Shown here: positions 17,376-25,427 of the stretch, one piece after another
Layout of the letters: every line of letters starts with the position of its first letter
Position numbering within the stretch: position 1 is the first letter of the stretch
NCBI RefSeq assembly: GCF_002288365.1
Contig: NZ_CP016782.1
Coordinates: 930,001 to 994,000, forward strand
DNA: 64,000 nt
Direction: 5' to 3'
Source: Candidatus Planktophila limnetica
Lineage (GTDB): Bacteria > Actinomycetota > Actinomycetes > Nanopelagicales > Nanopelagicaceae
The notes under the pieces: model-generated
Seen by the model: the letters and a program-made list of their open reading frames with translations, nothing else
What the model was told of the DNA's origin: nothing
Database searches by the model: none
Made by a program: the position numbers and the translations under genes

Positions 17376-18050
17376 TTAGAGATTCTTTCGAATTGTTGTT
17401 TCGAAACCTTCGACGTGATCGCGCATGGCTTTGGCTGCCGCCTTGCCATCATTGGCCGCAATCGCTTCAAGCAGAGCGCGGTGCTCGATAATTGCATCCG
17501 ATAGCTCTTCTACTTGATCCAGTGCTAAAAACCAGATGCGAAGCGCGTGGGCGTAATAGTTATCAAGGGAAGTTGCCAAAAATTCGTTGTGCGTGCATTC
17601 ATAAATATGGTGGTGAATTCTCTGATCGAGTTGAATGAGCGTTCGCATCTCAGGTTTGCCCTTGATTGCATCAATTTCTTTTATTAATTCAAGAGTGATG
17701 GCGCGATCTGATTTTGTTGAACGAAGGGCTGCTAACTCGGCAGCCTTGATTTCAAGAACAGCGCGAACTTCAGAGACTGCAGCCAAGTTTTCAACATCAA
17801 CGTTGGAGACAAACATTCCACGGCGAGGAAATACTTCAACGAGTTTCTCATTAGCCAAAATACGAAGTGCTTCACGAATAGGTGTGCGCCCGAACTTTAA
17901 TTTAGCCATCAATGTGGCTTCAGAAATAAGTGAACCTGGTTCCAATTCCAGAGTAATAATTTTTGAGCGGATAACTGCGTAAGCTTCTTCGGCTAATGAC
18001 GTGCTTTCAGGACCTCGGGTAAGGATCTCTTGGGAGGCGACGCTGCTCAT
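17376..18050 (-). CDS. GntR-family (FCD/FadR-type) regulator of the demethylation operon
   Basis: A 224-residue regulator with an N-terminal winged helix (about 18-85, with LKFGRTPIREALRILANEKLV) and a C-terminal all-helical FCD ligand domain containing the metal-type histidines in RIHHHIYECTHN and a late EHRALLEAI. It is the first gene of the operon encoding the flavoprotein, ETF, Fhs and Fds, so it probably controls that operon and itself. No Shine-Dalgarno sequence precedes the ATG, and a possible -10 (TATACG) lies about nine bases upstream, so the mRNA may be leaderless. Ligand unknown. Confidence 0.88.
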   Translation of the reverse strand: MSSVASQEILTRGPESTSLAEEAYAVIRSKIITLELEPGSLISEATLMAKLKFGRTPIREALRILANEKLVEVFPRRGMFVSNVDVENLAAVSEVRAVLEIKAAELAALRSTKSDRAITLELIKEIDAIKGKPEMRTLIQLDQRIHHHIYECTHNEFLATSLDNYYAHALRIWFLALDQVEELSDAIIEHRALLEAIAANDGKAAAKAMRDHVEGFETTIRKNL

Positions 18051-18059
18051 GGAAGGGAT

Positions 18060-18081
18060 CGTATATCAGTTGTATACGAAT
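18060..18081 (-). promoter_or_regulatory. Candidate GntR operator upstream of the demethylation operon
   Basis: An imperfect palindrome contains CGTATA-N7-TATACG (18060-18078) and, shifted by a few bases, AGTTGTATACGAAT (18068-18081). The latter matches 11 of 14 bases of the perfect palindrome found at 31775-31788, and follows the TNGTNNNACNA pattern of FadR-type GntR sites. It starts ten bases from the start codon of the GntR gene, so autorepression is plausible. No clear -35 could be identified. Confidence 0.45.
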
Positions 18082-18091
18082 GAATAGCCTC

Positions 18092-18823
18092 CTAGAGCAG
18101 GTATTTGGCGAAGAGCCAGGCGCTGGCGCCTAGGCCGGTGACCAAAACCAGCCCCTTATAGAAATTTGGATTCATGCGGGTGGCCCCTCTTCCGCCCAGG
18201 GTTCCACCCACAGTTGATCCAGCCAATAGCGCGAGCACAAATGGCCAATGTACTAAGCCACTGAAGATGTAAATAACGTTGGAGACAATGCTGGTGCATC
18301 CAACGATCAAATTCTTGGCCGGATTTAAATCCAAAGTTGTGCGGCGAGCATCTCGCGCAAGGACTGCAATGACCATGACGCCTTGGCCGGGACCAAAATA
18401 GCCACAATAGAAACCACTGGCCGCAATTCCGATGTTCTCTTTTACTTGTAGGCGTGGGTCAATTTTTGGCTTGACCTTGATTAATAAGCTCAATGTTGCA
18501 AAGAGAAGTAAGAACGGAACTATTTTTTCGAAGAGCTCTGGTGGCACATTTATCAAGGCCACCGCTCCAAGAATTGTTGCAGTGATTGAGATCCAAATTA
18601 ATTTGGCATACTCGCGGGCAAGCTCTTTTATTCGATGTCGAATAGATATGAGTGCAAAGAAATTAGCTGGCGTAATACCTATTGAATTTGTCATCGCCGC
18701 ACTCACTGGTGAGATTCCTGTGGCAAGCAATACCGGAAATGAAATAACTGATGCTCCCCCAGCCATTCCGTTGATTACACCTACTAGCAAGCCAACGGCT
18801 GCAATAAGCAGGAACTCGAGCAT
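18092..18823 (-). CDS. TauE/SafE-type anion permease
   Basis: A 243-residue membrane protein of the TauE/SafE (DUF81) family, with about seven or eight hydrophobic segments. The duplicated family motif is visible as GVINGMAGGASVISFPVLLATGISPVSAAMTNS near the start (read in two parts) and GCTSIVSNVIYIFSGLVHW later. Members export sulfite, sulfoacetate or other organic anions. Lying between mobA and the demethylation operon, it might move an anion such as formate, but nothing in the sequence shows this. Its start is three bases after the mobA stop. Confidence 0.85.
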   Translation of the reverse strand: MLEFLLIAAVGLLVGVINGMAGGASVISFPVLLATGISPVSAAMTNSIGITPANFFALISIRHRIKELAREYAKLIWISITATILGAVALINVPPELFEKIVPFLLLFATLSLLIKVKPKIDPRLQVKENIGIAASGFYCGYFGPGQGVMVIAVLARDARRTTLDLNPAKNLIVGCTSIVSNVIYIFSGLVHWPFVLALLAGSTVGGTLGGRGATRMNPNFYKGLVLVTGLGASAWLFAKYLL

Positions 18824-18826
18824 GCT

Positions 18827-19351
18827 TTAGTTTAACTCGTGAGCAGTGATTAAATCCTCTGGTGTATCAATATCTACTAGCGCGGCGGCATCAACGCTGA
18901 CTTGATCAATAATGAGTAAATCGCAGAGAGCACGCATAGATTGACCGTGAACATCACCTAGTTTTGTCAGTGCAACGAGCAGTGCGTCTCGTCGATATAT
19001 TCCACAGAGCGGTTGCTTAAATCCTTGTGAATCAACTGGCATTGCCACATCGTTTTTAATTGCTTCAAGAAGTTGTGGAAACAAGGATGAGCTATACGGC
19101 ATATCAACTGCAGCAATTGCTACGTACTCGGTATTTACCTCCTGTAAGCCACGTGCAATACCTGCAACCGGCCCGCCCAATGAAGGTTGCTCAAATACAT
19201 CTTTGCCAACAATGACAGTCTTAATATCTGCAGGAATGAAACTAAGTACATGATCTAGAAGTGTTATCCCGTTTAGTAGCGCTTGTGATTTATCAGAGCC
19301 AAAACGTTTGTTCGTGCCACCAGATAAAACGATGACGCTCCACGTTTTCAT
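18827..19351 (-). CDS. mobA: Molybdenum cofactor guanylyltransferase
   Basis: A 174-residue nucleotidyltransferase. LSGGTNKRFGSDKSQALLNG near the N-terminus is the GTP-binding signature with the conserved lysine, and GGPVAGIARGL and AAVDMPY (for AVDMP) follow in the right places. MobA attaches GMP to molybdopterin to make the MGD cofactor that the formate dehydrogenase requires, so its co-location with fds genes is functional. The protein is slightly shorter than E. coli MobA. A short gap and a terminator separate it from the upstream sugar-regulon genes. Confidence 0.85.
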   Translation of the reverse strand: MKTWSVIVLSGGTNKRFGSDKSQALLNGITLLDHVLSFIPADIKTVIVGKDVFEQPSLGGPVAGIARGLQEVNTEYVAIAAVDMPYSSSLFPQLLEAIKNDVAMPVDSQGFKQPLCGIYRRDALLVALTKLGDVHGQSMRALCDLLIIDQVSVDAAALVDIDTPEDLITAHELN

Positions 19352-19380
19352 GTGTAAATAATAGGTCTATAAAAATCATT

Positions 19381-19423
19381 GCCCGCCGCACTCCTTAGAA
19401 CAGGTAAAAGGAGTGAAGCGGGC
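19381..19423 (-). terminator. Rho-independent terminator of the import/catabolic operon
   Basis: A strong hairpin has GCCCGC (19381-19386) pairing with GCGGGC (19418-19423) and CACTCCTT (19389-19396) pairing with AAGGAGTG (19408-19415), separated by a two-base internal mismatch. On the minus strand it is followed by a T-rich stretch (ATGATTTTTAT). It lies 18 bases past the stop of the TIM-barrel isomerase gene and before mobA, and so marks the end of that operon. Confidence 0.8.
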
Positions 19424-19441
19424 GTTGATTTGTTAACTAAA

Positions 19442-20449
19442 TTAGTTTCCTGAGGAGAAGGCAGCATCAAATGATGCAGCTGATGGTTCGATCGCACACA
19501 TCTTGCGAATGAACTCAAGTGATTCAGGTCCACCAATTAAACGATCCATTCCAGCGTCTTCCCACTCAACTGAAATTGGACCGTTATAACCGATTGCATT
19601 AAGCATGCGGAAACATGCTTCCCATGGAACATCTCCATGACCAACAGATACGAAGTCCCATCCGCGTCGTTGATCACCCCATGGAAGATGAGAACCTAAA
19701 CGACCATTGCGACCGTTTAGTTGTTTAACAGACTCTTTGCAGTCCACGTGATAAATGCGATCTCTGAAATCGGATAAGAATCCAACTGGATCAAGGTCTT
19801 GCCAAACAAAGTGACTTGGATCGAAGTTCAATCCAAATGCTGGACGATGCTTAATTGCTTCAAGTGTGCGAACTGTTGTCCAATAGTCGTAAGCAATTTC
19901 TGATGGATGAACTTCGTGTGCAAACTTCACGCCCACTTCATCAAAGACATCCAGAATTGGATTCCAGCGATCAGCAAAGTCCTTGTATCCAGCATCAATC
20001 ATTGCTGGTGGTACTGGTGGGAACATTGCAAGTGTGTGCCAAATTGATGAACCAGTGAAACCGATAACAACTTTAACGCCGAGCTTTGCAGCCGCGCGAG
20101 CAGTATCTTTCATTTCAGTTGCGCAACGTTGACGTACGCCTTCTGGATCTCCATCGCCCCATAGACGTGCAGGCAAAATTCCTTTGTGTCGCTCATCAAT
20201 AGGATGATCACATACTGACTGTCCTACAAGGTGATTAGAGATTGCATATACCTTGAGATTGTGCTTTTTTAATATTGCATGACGACCCTCGATATATCCA
20301 GGTTCGTTGAGTGCGCGATCAACTTCAAAGTGATCACCCCAACATGCAATTTCTAATCCGTCATATCCCCACGATGATGCAAGGCGGCACATTTCTTCAA
20401 ATGGCAGATCAGCCCATTGACCGGTGAATAGCGTTACTGGACGTGGCAT
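19442..20449 (-). CDS. Sugar phosphate isomerase/epimerase family TIM-barrel protein
   Basis: A 335-residue xylose-isomerase-like TIM barrel (PF01261). Metal-ligand candidates occur in order: FAHEVHPSE (about 175), [11 protein letters not shown] (about 213), IYHVDCKES (about 233) and [10 protein letters not shown] (about 295). Members isomerise or epimerise sugars, keto-sugars or inositol derivatives. It is the last gene of the import regulon, 12 bases after a Gfo/Idh dehydrogenase gene; such pairs commonly act on one oxidised sugar or polyol. The substrate is not identified. AGGAG lies six bases before the ATG. Confidence 0.85.
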   Translation of the reverse strand: MPRPVTLFTGQWADLPFEEMCRLASSWGYDGLEIACWGDHFEVDRALNEPGYIEGRHAILKKHNLKVYAISNHLVGQSVCDHPIDERHKGILPARLWGDGDPEGVRQRCATEMKDTARAAAKLGVKVVIGFTGSSIWHTLAMFPPVPPAMIDAGYKDFADRWNPILDVFDEVGVKFAHEVHPSEIAYDYWTTVRTLEAIKHRPAFGLNFDPSHFVWQDLDPVGFLSDFRDRIYHVDCKESVKQLNGRNGRLGSHLPWGDQRRGWDFVSVGHGDVPWEACFRMLNAIGYNGPISVEWEDAGMDRLIGGPESLEFIRKMCAIEPSAASFDAAFSSGN

Positions 20450-20461
20450 TTTATTCTCCTT

Positions 20462-21628
20462 CTATTTCACGTTAGTGAGTTGTGATTTATTTTCTGCACT
20501 TGCTTCAACCGCATCAAGAACCTGCTGAACGTATAAACCGTCAGCAAACGAAGGAGATGGGTTTGAATTCTTATCAATTGCAACAACGAAGTCATATACC
20601 TCGTGGGTAAATGTGTGCTCATAACCAATGATGTGTCCCGGTGGCCACCACGCTGCAACATATGGCTGCGCACCATCTGTTGTCAGAATCTTTCTAAATC
20701 CTGCTTCAGATGAAGCTGTGGTGTGGTCGTGGAATAACAATTCGTTCATGTCTTCAAAGTTGAAGTACAAACTTCCCTTTGAGCCGTTAACTTCAATGGA
20801 CATTGCATTCTTACGACCGGCTGCAAAGCGCGTTGCTTCAAATGTTCCAATAGCGCCATTTTCAAAGTTGGCAGTAAATACTGCGGTGTCATCAACTGTT
20901 ACCTGCCCACGACCTGCAGATGTTCCAGCAGTTAAACCTGTGTAAGCCGCTGGTAACGGACGTTCCTTGATAAATGTTTTTAGTTGTCCGCTTACTGATG
21001 TGATCTTCGAACTTGTTAAGAAATAAGAAGCATCGATGATGTGAGCTGCGATATCACCGAGGGCTCCAGAACCTGCAGTCTTCTTATCTAAGCGCCACAC
21101 CAATGGGAATTCTGGATCAATAATCCAATCCTGTAAGTAGTTGGCACGAACATGGAAAATTGTCCCAAGTTTTCCACTATCAATAAATTGTTTAGCAACT
21201 GCTAAAGCAGGCACACGCCGATAATTAAAGGCAACCATAGATTTGGTTCCATTCTTTGCAGCATCTGCTGCGGCATCTGCCATCGCCTTTGCTTCTTTAC
21301 CATTGTTTGCAAGTGGCTTTTCGCAAATCACATGCTTTCCAGCTTTAAGAGCGGCAATTGCAATTTCTTCGTGTGTATCTCCAGCTGTGCAAATATCAAT
21401 AACATCAATATCGCTTCTGGCGATTACTTTCTTCCAATCAGTTTCTGCTTCGTTCCACCCAAATGTCACACGAGCGGCTTCAAGAGCATCTTTGCTTCGC
21501 CCGCAGATAACACTCATCTCAACTTGTGGAGCATCAGGGAAGAAGTGATTAACGCTCCTCCATGCATGTGAATGCACTTTTCCCATGAAGCCATAGCCAA
21601 TCATTGCAACACGCAAAGTCTTTGACAT
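20462..21628 (-). CDS. Gfo/Idh/MocA-family NAD(P)-dependent dehydrogenase
   Basis: A 388-residue oxidoreductase. The N-terminal Rossmann fold has GYGFMGKVHSHAW (11-23), and GKHVICEKPLANN carries the family EKP lysine. The C-terminal Gfo/Idh/MocA domain contains GDIAAHIIDAS with the usual D and H. It oxidises or reduces a sugar, polyol or inositol with NAD(P). It lies between the ABC importer and a TIM-barrel isomerase, as in inositol and keto-sugar pathways. GGAG lies 8 bases before ATG. Confidence 0.87.
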   Translation of the reverse strand: MSKTLRVAMIGYGFMGKVHSHAWRSVNHFFPDAPQVEMSVICGRSKDALEAARVTFGWNEAETDWKKVIARSDIDVIDICTAGDTHEEIAIAALKAGKHVICEKPLANNGKEAKAMADAAADAAKNGTKSMVAFNYRRVPALAVAKQFIDSGKLGTIFHVRANYLQDWIIDPEFPLVWRLDKKTAGSGALGDIAAHIIDASYFLTSSKITSVSGQLKTFIKERPLPAAYTGLTAGTSAGRGQVTVDDTAVFTANFENGAIGTFEATRFAAGRKNAMSIEVNGSKGSLYFNFEDMNELLFHDHTTASSEAGFRKILTTDGAQPYVAAWWPPGHIIGYEHTFTHEVYDFVVAIDKNSNPSPSFADGLYVQQVLDAVEASAENKSQLTNVK

Positions 21629-21649
21629 TTTCCTGACTCCTTTTTCTTT

Positions 21650-22345
21650 TTAAGCGACCCCGAGATATTTGTTTTGTAAATCTGCGCTAGAGCGCAATTC
21701 CTTTGATGAAACCGTTGCTTGTATTTCACCATTAGAAAGAATGACGATTTCATCGCACAGATTTGATGCAAACCTAAGGTTTTGCTCGATCAATAAAACT
21801 CGTTGACCTTGAGCAACCAAATCTCGTAGCGAGTTACCGAGGTGCTCAACGATTGCTGGTGCCAAACCTTCTGAAGGTTCATCCATCAATAGAAGTGTTG
21901 GGTTAGTCATCAATGCACGACCGATTGCAAGCATTTGTTGTTCTCCACCAGAGAGCATTGCTCCCCCATTTTTCTTGCGTTCTGCAAGACGTGGGAATAA
22001 TTCGTAAACTTTTTTCGCACTCCATTGGCCATTGCGTTTTTCAAGAATGCGCAAATGCTCATCAACTGTCAGTGATGGAAATACTCGACGGCCCTGTGGA
22101 ACATAACCAATTCCTGCATTGGCAATCTTTGTTGGAGATAAACCAGTTAGTGTGACATCTCCGTAAGTAATAGTGCCTGCAGTTGTTGCGTTTAATCCCA
22201 TGATTGCTTGAGCAAGAGTGGATTTGCCCATTCCATTTCTGCCCATGAGCGCAACGGGTTTATCTGAAACTTTTAGATTCACGCCATGAAGCACGCGCAC
22301 ATGACCATATCCAGCCTCAACGCCAGAAATAATGAGATCACTCAT
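21650..22345 (-). CDS. Liv-type ABC importer ATPase (LivF-like)
   Basis: A 231-residue ATPase: Walker A GRNGMGKSTL (35-44), ABC signature LSGGEQQM (about 134-141), Walker B LLLMDEPSEGLAP and an H-loop-like LIEQN segment. The shortness and the EQN motif are typical of LivF. It pairs with the LivG-like ATPase encoded upstream, which it overlaps by eight bases, to energise the importer. Substrate specificity sits in the binding protein. Confidence 0.92.
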   Translation of the reverse strand: MSDLIISGVEAGYGHVRVLHGVNLKVSDKPVALMGRNGMGKSTLAQAIMGLNATTAGTITYGDVTLTGLSPTKIANAGIGYVPQGRRVFPSLTVDEHLRILEKRNGQWSAKKVYELFPRLAERKKNGGAMLSGGEQQMLAIGRALMTNPTLLLMDEPSEGLAPAIVEHLGNSLRDLVAQGQRVLLIEQNLRFASNLCDEIVILSNGEIQATVSSKELRSSADLQNKYLGVA

Positions 22346-23111
22346 GATTGCTCCCTAGGTAAAGATCACGCACTGCAGAACTATTTCTAACTTCATCCGG
22401 TGAACCTTGCATAAACATTGTTCCATCGTGCATAACGATGACTTCATCGGCAACGGCCAGGGCCACAGCCATATCGTGTTCGATCAAAACTAGAGTCATT
22501 TCTTTATCTAAAGATTTAAGTAGATCTACAAGACGACCGCGCTCGGTTGGACTTATGCCAGCTGCTGGTTCATCGAGCATCAAAATCTTTGGGCGCATAG
22601 CTAGTGCCATTGCAACTTCAAGTTGGCGAGATTCACCGTGTGAAATATCTGAAACTAAAACATCTGATTTCTTGAGCAGATCAACTCTTTCGAGAATAGA
22701 AGTACTTTCGGTGCGTAATCGATCAGATTCTGAGGGATTTGCTAACCAGCTAATTTTCTTTTCTCCCAAAGCCTGTCGCAAAGAGGTGTACAGATTTTCA
22801 CGCACTGTTAGACCCTGGAATAACTTTGAAGTTTGAAAAGTACGCGCAATACCTAACTTAGCCCGGCTATAAGCAGGCTGTTTTGAAACATCTTGTCCGA
22901 AAACTGAAATAGATCCACTGCTCAAAGGGTAAACACCAGTAATTAAGTTAAAGAGTGTTGATTTACCAGCACCATTTGTTCCAATAATTGTTAATCGCTT
23001 TCCGTGGCTGACATCAAAGCTGATGTCAGCCACGGCGCGAATACCACCAAAGTTACGTGAAACAGCGCTCAGTGATAGAGCGTGTGTACCGGCTTTAGTG
23101 GTTGTTGACAT
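22338..23111 (-). CDS. Liv-type ABC importer ATPase (LivG-like)
   Basis: A 257-residue ATPase with Walker A GTNGAGKSTLF (44-54), signature DISHGESRQLEVA (about 157-169), Walker B ILMLDEPAAGISP and IEHDM. The ARTFQ motif (93-97, inside GIARTFQTSKLF) and the C-terminal LYLGSN are typical of LivG. It lies six bases after the binding-protein gene and overlaps the LivF-like gene. Confidence 0.92.
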   Translation of the reverse strand: MSTTTKAGTHALSLSAVSRNFGGIRAVADISFDVSHGKRLTIIGTNGAGKSTLFNLITGVYPLSSGSISVFGQDVSKQPAYSRAKLGIARTFQTSKLFQGLTVRENLYTSLRQALGEKKISWLANPSESDRLRTESTSILERVDLLKKSDVLVSDISHGESRQLEVAMALAMRPKILMLDEPAAGISPTERGRLVDLLKSLDKEMTLVLIEHDMAVALAVADEVIVMHDGTMFMQGSPDEVRNSSAVRDLYLGSNHE

Positions 23112-23117
23112 GTTTGT

Positions 23118-24350
23118 TTACTTCACGTCCGCACAAGAGTTAACGCGACCGAAGACCTTAGTTCCTTGAGCGACCTTATCTTGACGCTTAAGTGACTTAG
23201 TCTTGAATCCACCCTTGCCATCAGAAATAACCTGATAGATGAAGTTAGAAACAATTGCGTTGCGGTTCTTATCCATTGAAAGTGGACCTGTTGGTGTATT
23301 CCACTTTAATGTTGAAAGAACCTTGCGGTATGCAGCCTGGTTGTTTGAAAGGTCACCCTTTACTGCAACAAGACCTGCAAGCATTGACTTAGCTGATACA
23401 TATCCAAGAACACTGAAGATGTTTGGTCCAGTGCCAGCTGCAGTGAGCTGTGCCTTGAACTTGTCGTATTCAGGTGTTGAATATGAATCATCAGGAACTG
23501 GTCCGCCACCAATGGTGTTAAGTACTGCATCACCAATGTCAGCCTTGGATCCAAGAACTGTTCCATCAACGAGGATTGCTCCACCGATCAATGGCTTAGT
23601 AATACCGAACTGAACAGCTTGCTTCAAGAACTGAACAGCGTCAGCTCCACCAAGTCCTGCGTAAATTGCATCAATATCTTTTGGAAGTGCTGCAATTTGT
23701 GATGAGTAATCTTTTGTACCAAGTGCTGGCCATTGTGCTGCAACAATTACTCCGCCTGACTTACAGAAACCAGTAGCAAAGCCACCAGCGTTTGCGTAAG
23801 GGAATGAGTAGTCATCAGCAATGATTGCCACGCGCTTGTAACCAAGTGTCTTGTAAGCGATTTCACCTACACCACCTGACCACTGAGCAGCATCTCCGTG
23901 GAAACGGAAGAAGTTCTTTGATGGTTGCTCATTTGTAGCTTCTGATGCTGAGCCAGTTGTGTTGATGAAAGTTACCTTTGGATACTTCTTTGACAGACGC
24001 GCAATTGCAACGCCTTCGTCACCTGAAAGTGGTCCAAAGAGAATGTCTACTTTGTCCTTCTCGATAAGCTTCTTAGCTTTTTCAAGAGCTAGTTGTGGAG
24101 TTGCATCCGTTGCTTCTTCAAGAATAACGATCTTCTTTCCGGCAACTGTGCTTTTGATTTCCTTCAGTGCAATGTTCAGACCAATTGTGATCTGAGGTGC
24201 TCCACCAGCGAATGGCCCAATGGTTGCATTGAGGTATCCGATTTTGATGGTACCAGCGGCTTGGCTTGAGGGTGCTGTTACTAAGCCAGCTGCAAGTACA
24301 CCTGCTACAACGCCAACAATGGCGGTGCGGCTTATACGTTGTGCCTTCAT
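23118..24350 (-). CDS. Liv-type periplasmic/lipid-free substrate-binding protein
   Basis: A 410-residue extracytoplasmic solute receptor of the branched-chain amino acid type (peripla_BP_6). A Sec signal peptide with basic n-region and hydrophobic core ends near AAG after SSQA (about residue 32); no lipobox cysteine is seen. The mature part has two alternating domains, with NTTGSASE near 134-141 and a VAIIADDYSFPYANAG segment. Despite the family name, these proteins also bind amides, sugars acids and aromatics, and the gene context here argues against amino acids. Strong GGGGAG ribosome site. Confidence 0.9.
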   Translation of the reverse strand: MKAQRISRTAIVGVVAGVLAAGLVTAPSSQAAGTIKIGYLNATIGPFAGGAPQITIGLNIALKEIKSTVAGKKIVILEEATDATPQLALEKAKKLIEKDKVDILFGPLSGDEGVAIARLSKKYPKVTFINTTGSASEATNEQPSKNFFRFHGDAAQWSGGVGEIAYKTLGYKRVAIIADDYSFPYANAGGFATGFCKSGGVIVAAQWPALGTKDYSSQIAALPKDIDAIYAGLGGADAVQFLKQAVQFGITKPLIGGAILVDGTVLGSKADIGDAVLNTIGGGPVPDDSYSTPEYDKFKAQLTAAGTGPNIFSVLGYVSAKSMLAGLVAVKGDLSNNQAAYRKVLSTLKWNTPTGPLSMDKNRNAIVSNFIYQVISDGKGGFKTKSLKRQDKVAQGTKVFGRVNSCADVK

Positions 24351-24373
24351 GTATCTCCCCTGTTCGGTTTGTA

Positions 24374-24392
24374 GTTGAAGATTTTCTTCAAC
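24374..24392 (-). promoter_or_regulatory. Perfect hairpin in the leader of the binding-protein gene
   Basis: GTTGAAGA (24374-24381) and TCTTCAAC (24385-24392) form an 8-base perfect inverted repeat with a three-base loop, ending 23 bases upstream of the binding-protein start codon. It may be an RNA stem in the leader (stability or attenuation) or a protein site. There is no direct evidence of function. Confidence 0.35.
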
Positions 24393-24430
24393 CGTTGTGT
24401 CGGAACTGCCTGACGCTAGTTCTGAACAAA

Positions 24431-24452
24431 TCTGTCTTCACTAGAAGACAGA
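24431..24452 (-). terminator. Intercistronic hairpin between permease and binding-protein genes
   Basis: TCTGTCTTC (24431-24439) and GAAGACAGA (24444-24452) form a 9-base perfect stem with the four-base loop ACTA; on the minus strand a T-rich TTTGTTC follows. Its position between the LivM-like and LivK-like genes suggests partial termination, or mRNA end protection that sets binding protein and permease levels apart. Confidence 0.55.
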
Positions 24453-24467
24453 AACTTAGATGTGCAT

Positions 24468-25427
24468 TCATGCTGATGCACCAGCTTTTTTCCCACGTCG
24501 TGCACGTACCTGTGCAGAAATTCCCATTAGTCCCTGAGGTGCAAGCATGAGGACCACAATGAAAAGAATTCCTGTTGCGCCCACGTAGTACTGAGTAAAG
24601 TCTTGAATAATTGCTTCAAATACGGCGATCAGAGCTGCACCAACAAATGCACCCCCGAGATACGTTGCGCCACCCACTACAACAATTACGAGCAAGTCGA
24701 TGGAACGAATTAATCCGACGCTATCTGGTGAAATATTGGTGACGTAGAAAACGCCCATGACCCCAGCAATGGATGCAATAAAGGATGAGAATACAAATGC
24801 AATCATCTTTAGTGGCATAGTGCGATAACCCATTGAAATCATTCGATCTTCATTGTCGCGAACACCTTTGAGTGCAATTCCAAATGAAGTTTTCTCCAGG
24901 AATTTACAGAGGGCAAAGAGAACTACGGCAATTCCAAGGAATAAGTAATAGAGCGGCTTTACATAAGCAAAATCCATGCCAAAAATAATTGGGGCTGGAA
25001 TGCTGTTGATACCTGTGTGGCCACGTGTTATTTCTTGCGCTTGATTAGCAAATGAATAGAGTCCAAGTGTCACGGCAAGAGTGAGCATTAAGAAATACAC
25101 GCCTTTTGTTTTGAGCGCAATCCATCCAATTAACACGCCTGAAAGTGTTCCGGCCAAAATTGCTAAAGGAACGGATGTTCCGAATTTAACATTGTGTGTA
25201 ACTGAACTAATCGCAACGATGTATCCGGCAACACCTGAGAAGAAGAGTTGGCCGAGTGACATCAGTCCAAGATTGCGATTAAGAAATGACATACTCAAAG
25301 CCGTTACGCCGAGCCACAGTGCGCGAGCTCCACCACTTGATACCCAGAAATCTGGATCTGGTGTGATGAACGGAAATGCCAAGGCCAGTATTAAAACAAC
25401 GGCGTACATGATGCGTTTTCTGTTCAT
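24468..25427 (-). CDS. Liv-type ABC importer permease (LivM-like)
   Basis: A 319-residue membrane protein with about eight to ten hydrophobic segments and the family stretch GHTGINSIPAP near 133-143, followed by GIALKGVRDNEDRMISMG, the coupling-helix (EAA-like) loop that contacts the ATPases. It overlaps the LivH-like gene by four bases. The C-terminus is basic and cytoplasmic. Confidence 0.9.
   Translation of the reverse strand: MNRKRIMYAVVLILALAFPFITPDPDFWVSSGGARALWLGVTALSMSFLNRNLGLMSLGQLFFSGVAGYIVAISSVTHNVKFGTSVPLAILAGTLSGVLIGWIALKTKGVYFLMLTLAVTLGLYSFANQAQEITRGHTGINSIPAPIIFGMDFAYVKPLYYLFLGIAVVLFALCKFLEKTSFGIALKGVRDNEDRMISMGYRTMPLKMIAFVFSSFIASIAGVMGVFYVTNISPDSVGLIRSIDLLVIVVVGGATYLGGAFVGAALIAVFEAIIQDFTQYYVGATGILFIVVLMLAPQGLMGISAQVRARRGKKAGASA

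Noticed and set aside
1-19351. Acetogenic (Wood-Ljungdahl) use of the C1 genes
   Set aside because: No CODH/ACS gene and no folD in the window; co-transcription of Fhs and NAD-type Fds with an ETF-linked demethylase fits oxidation better.
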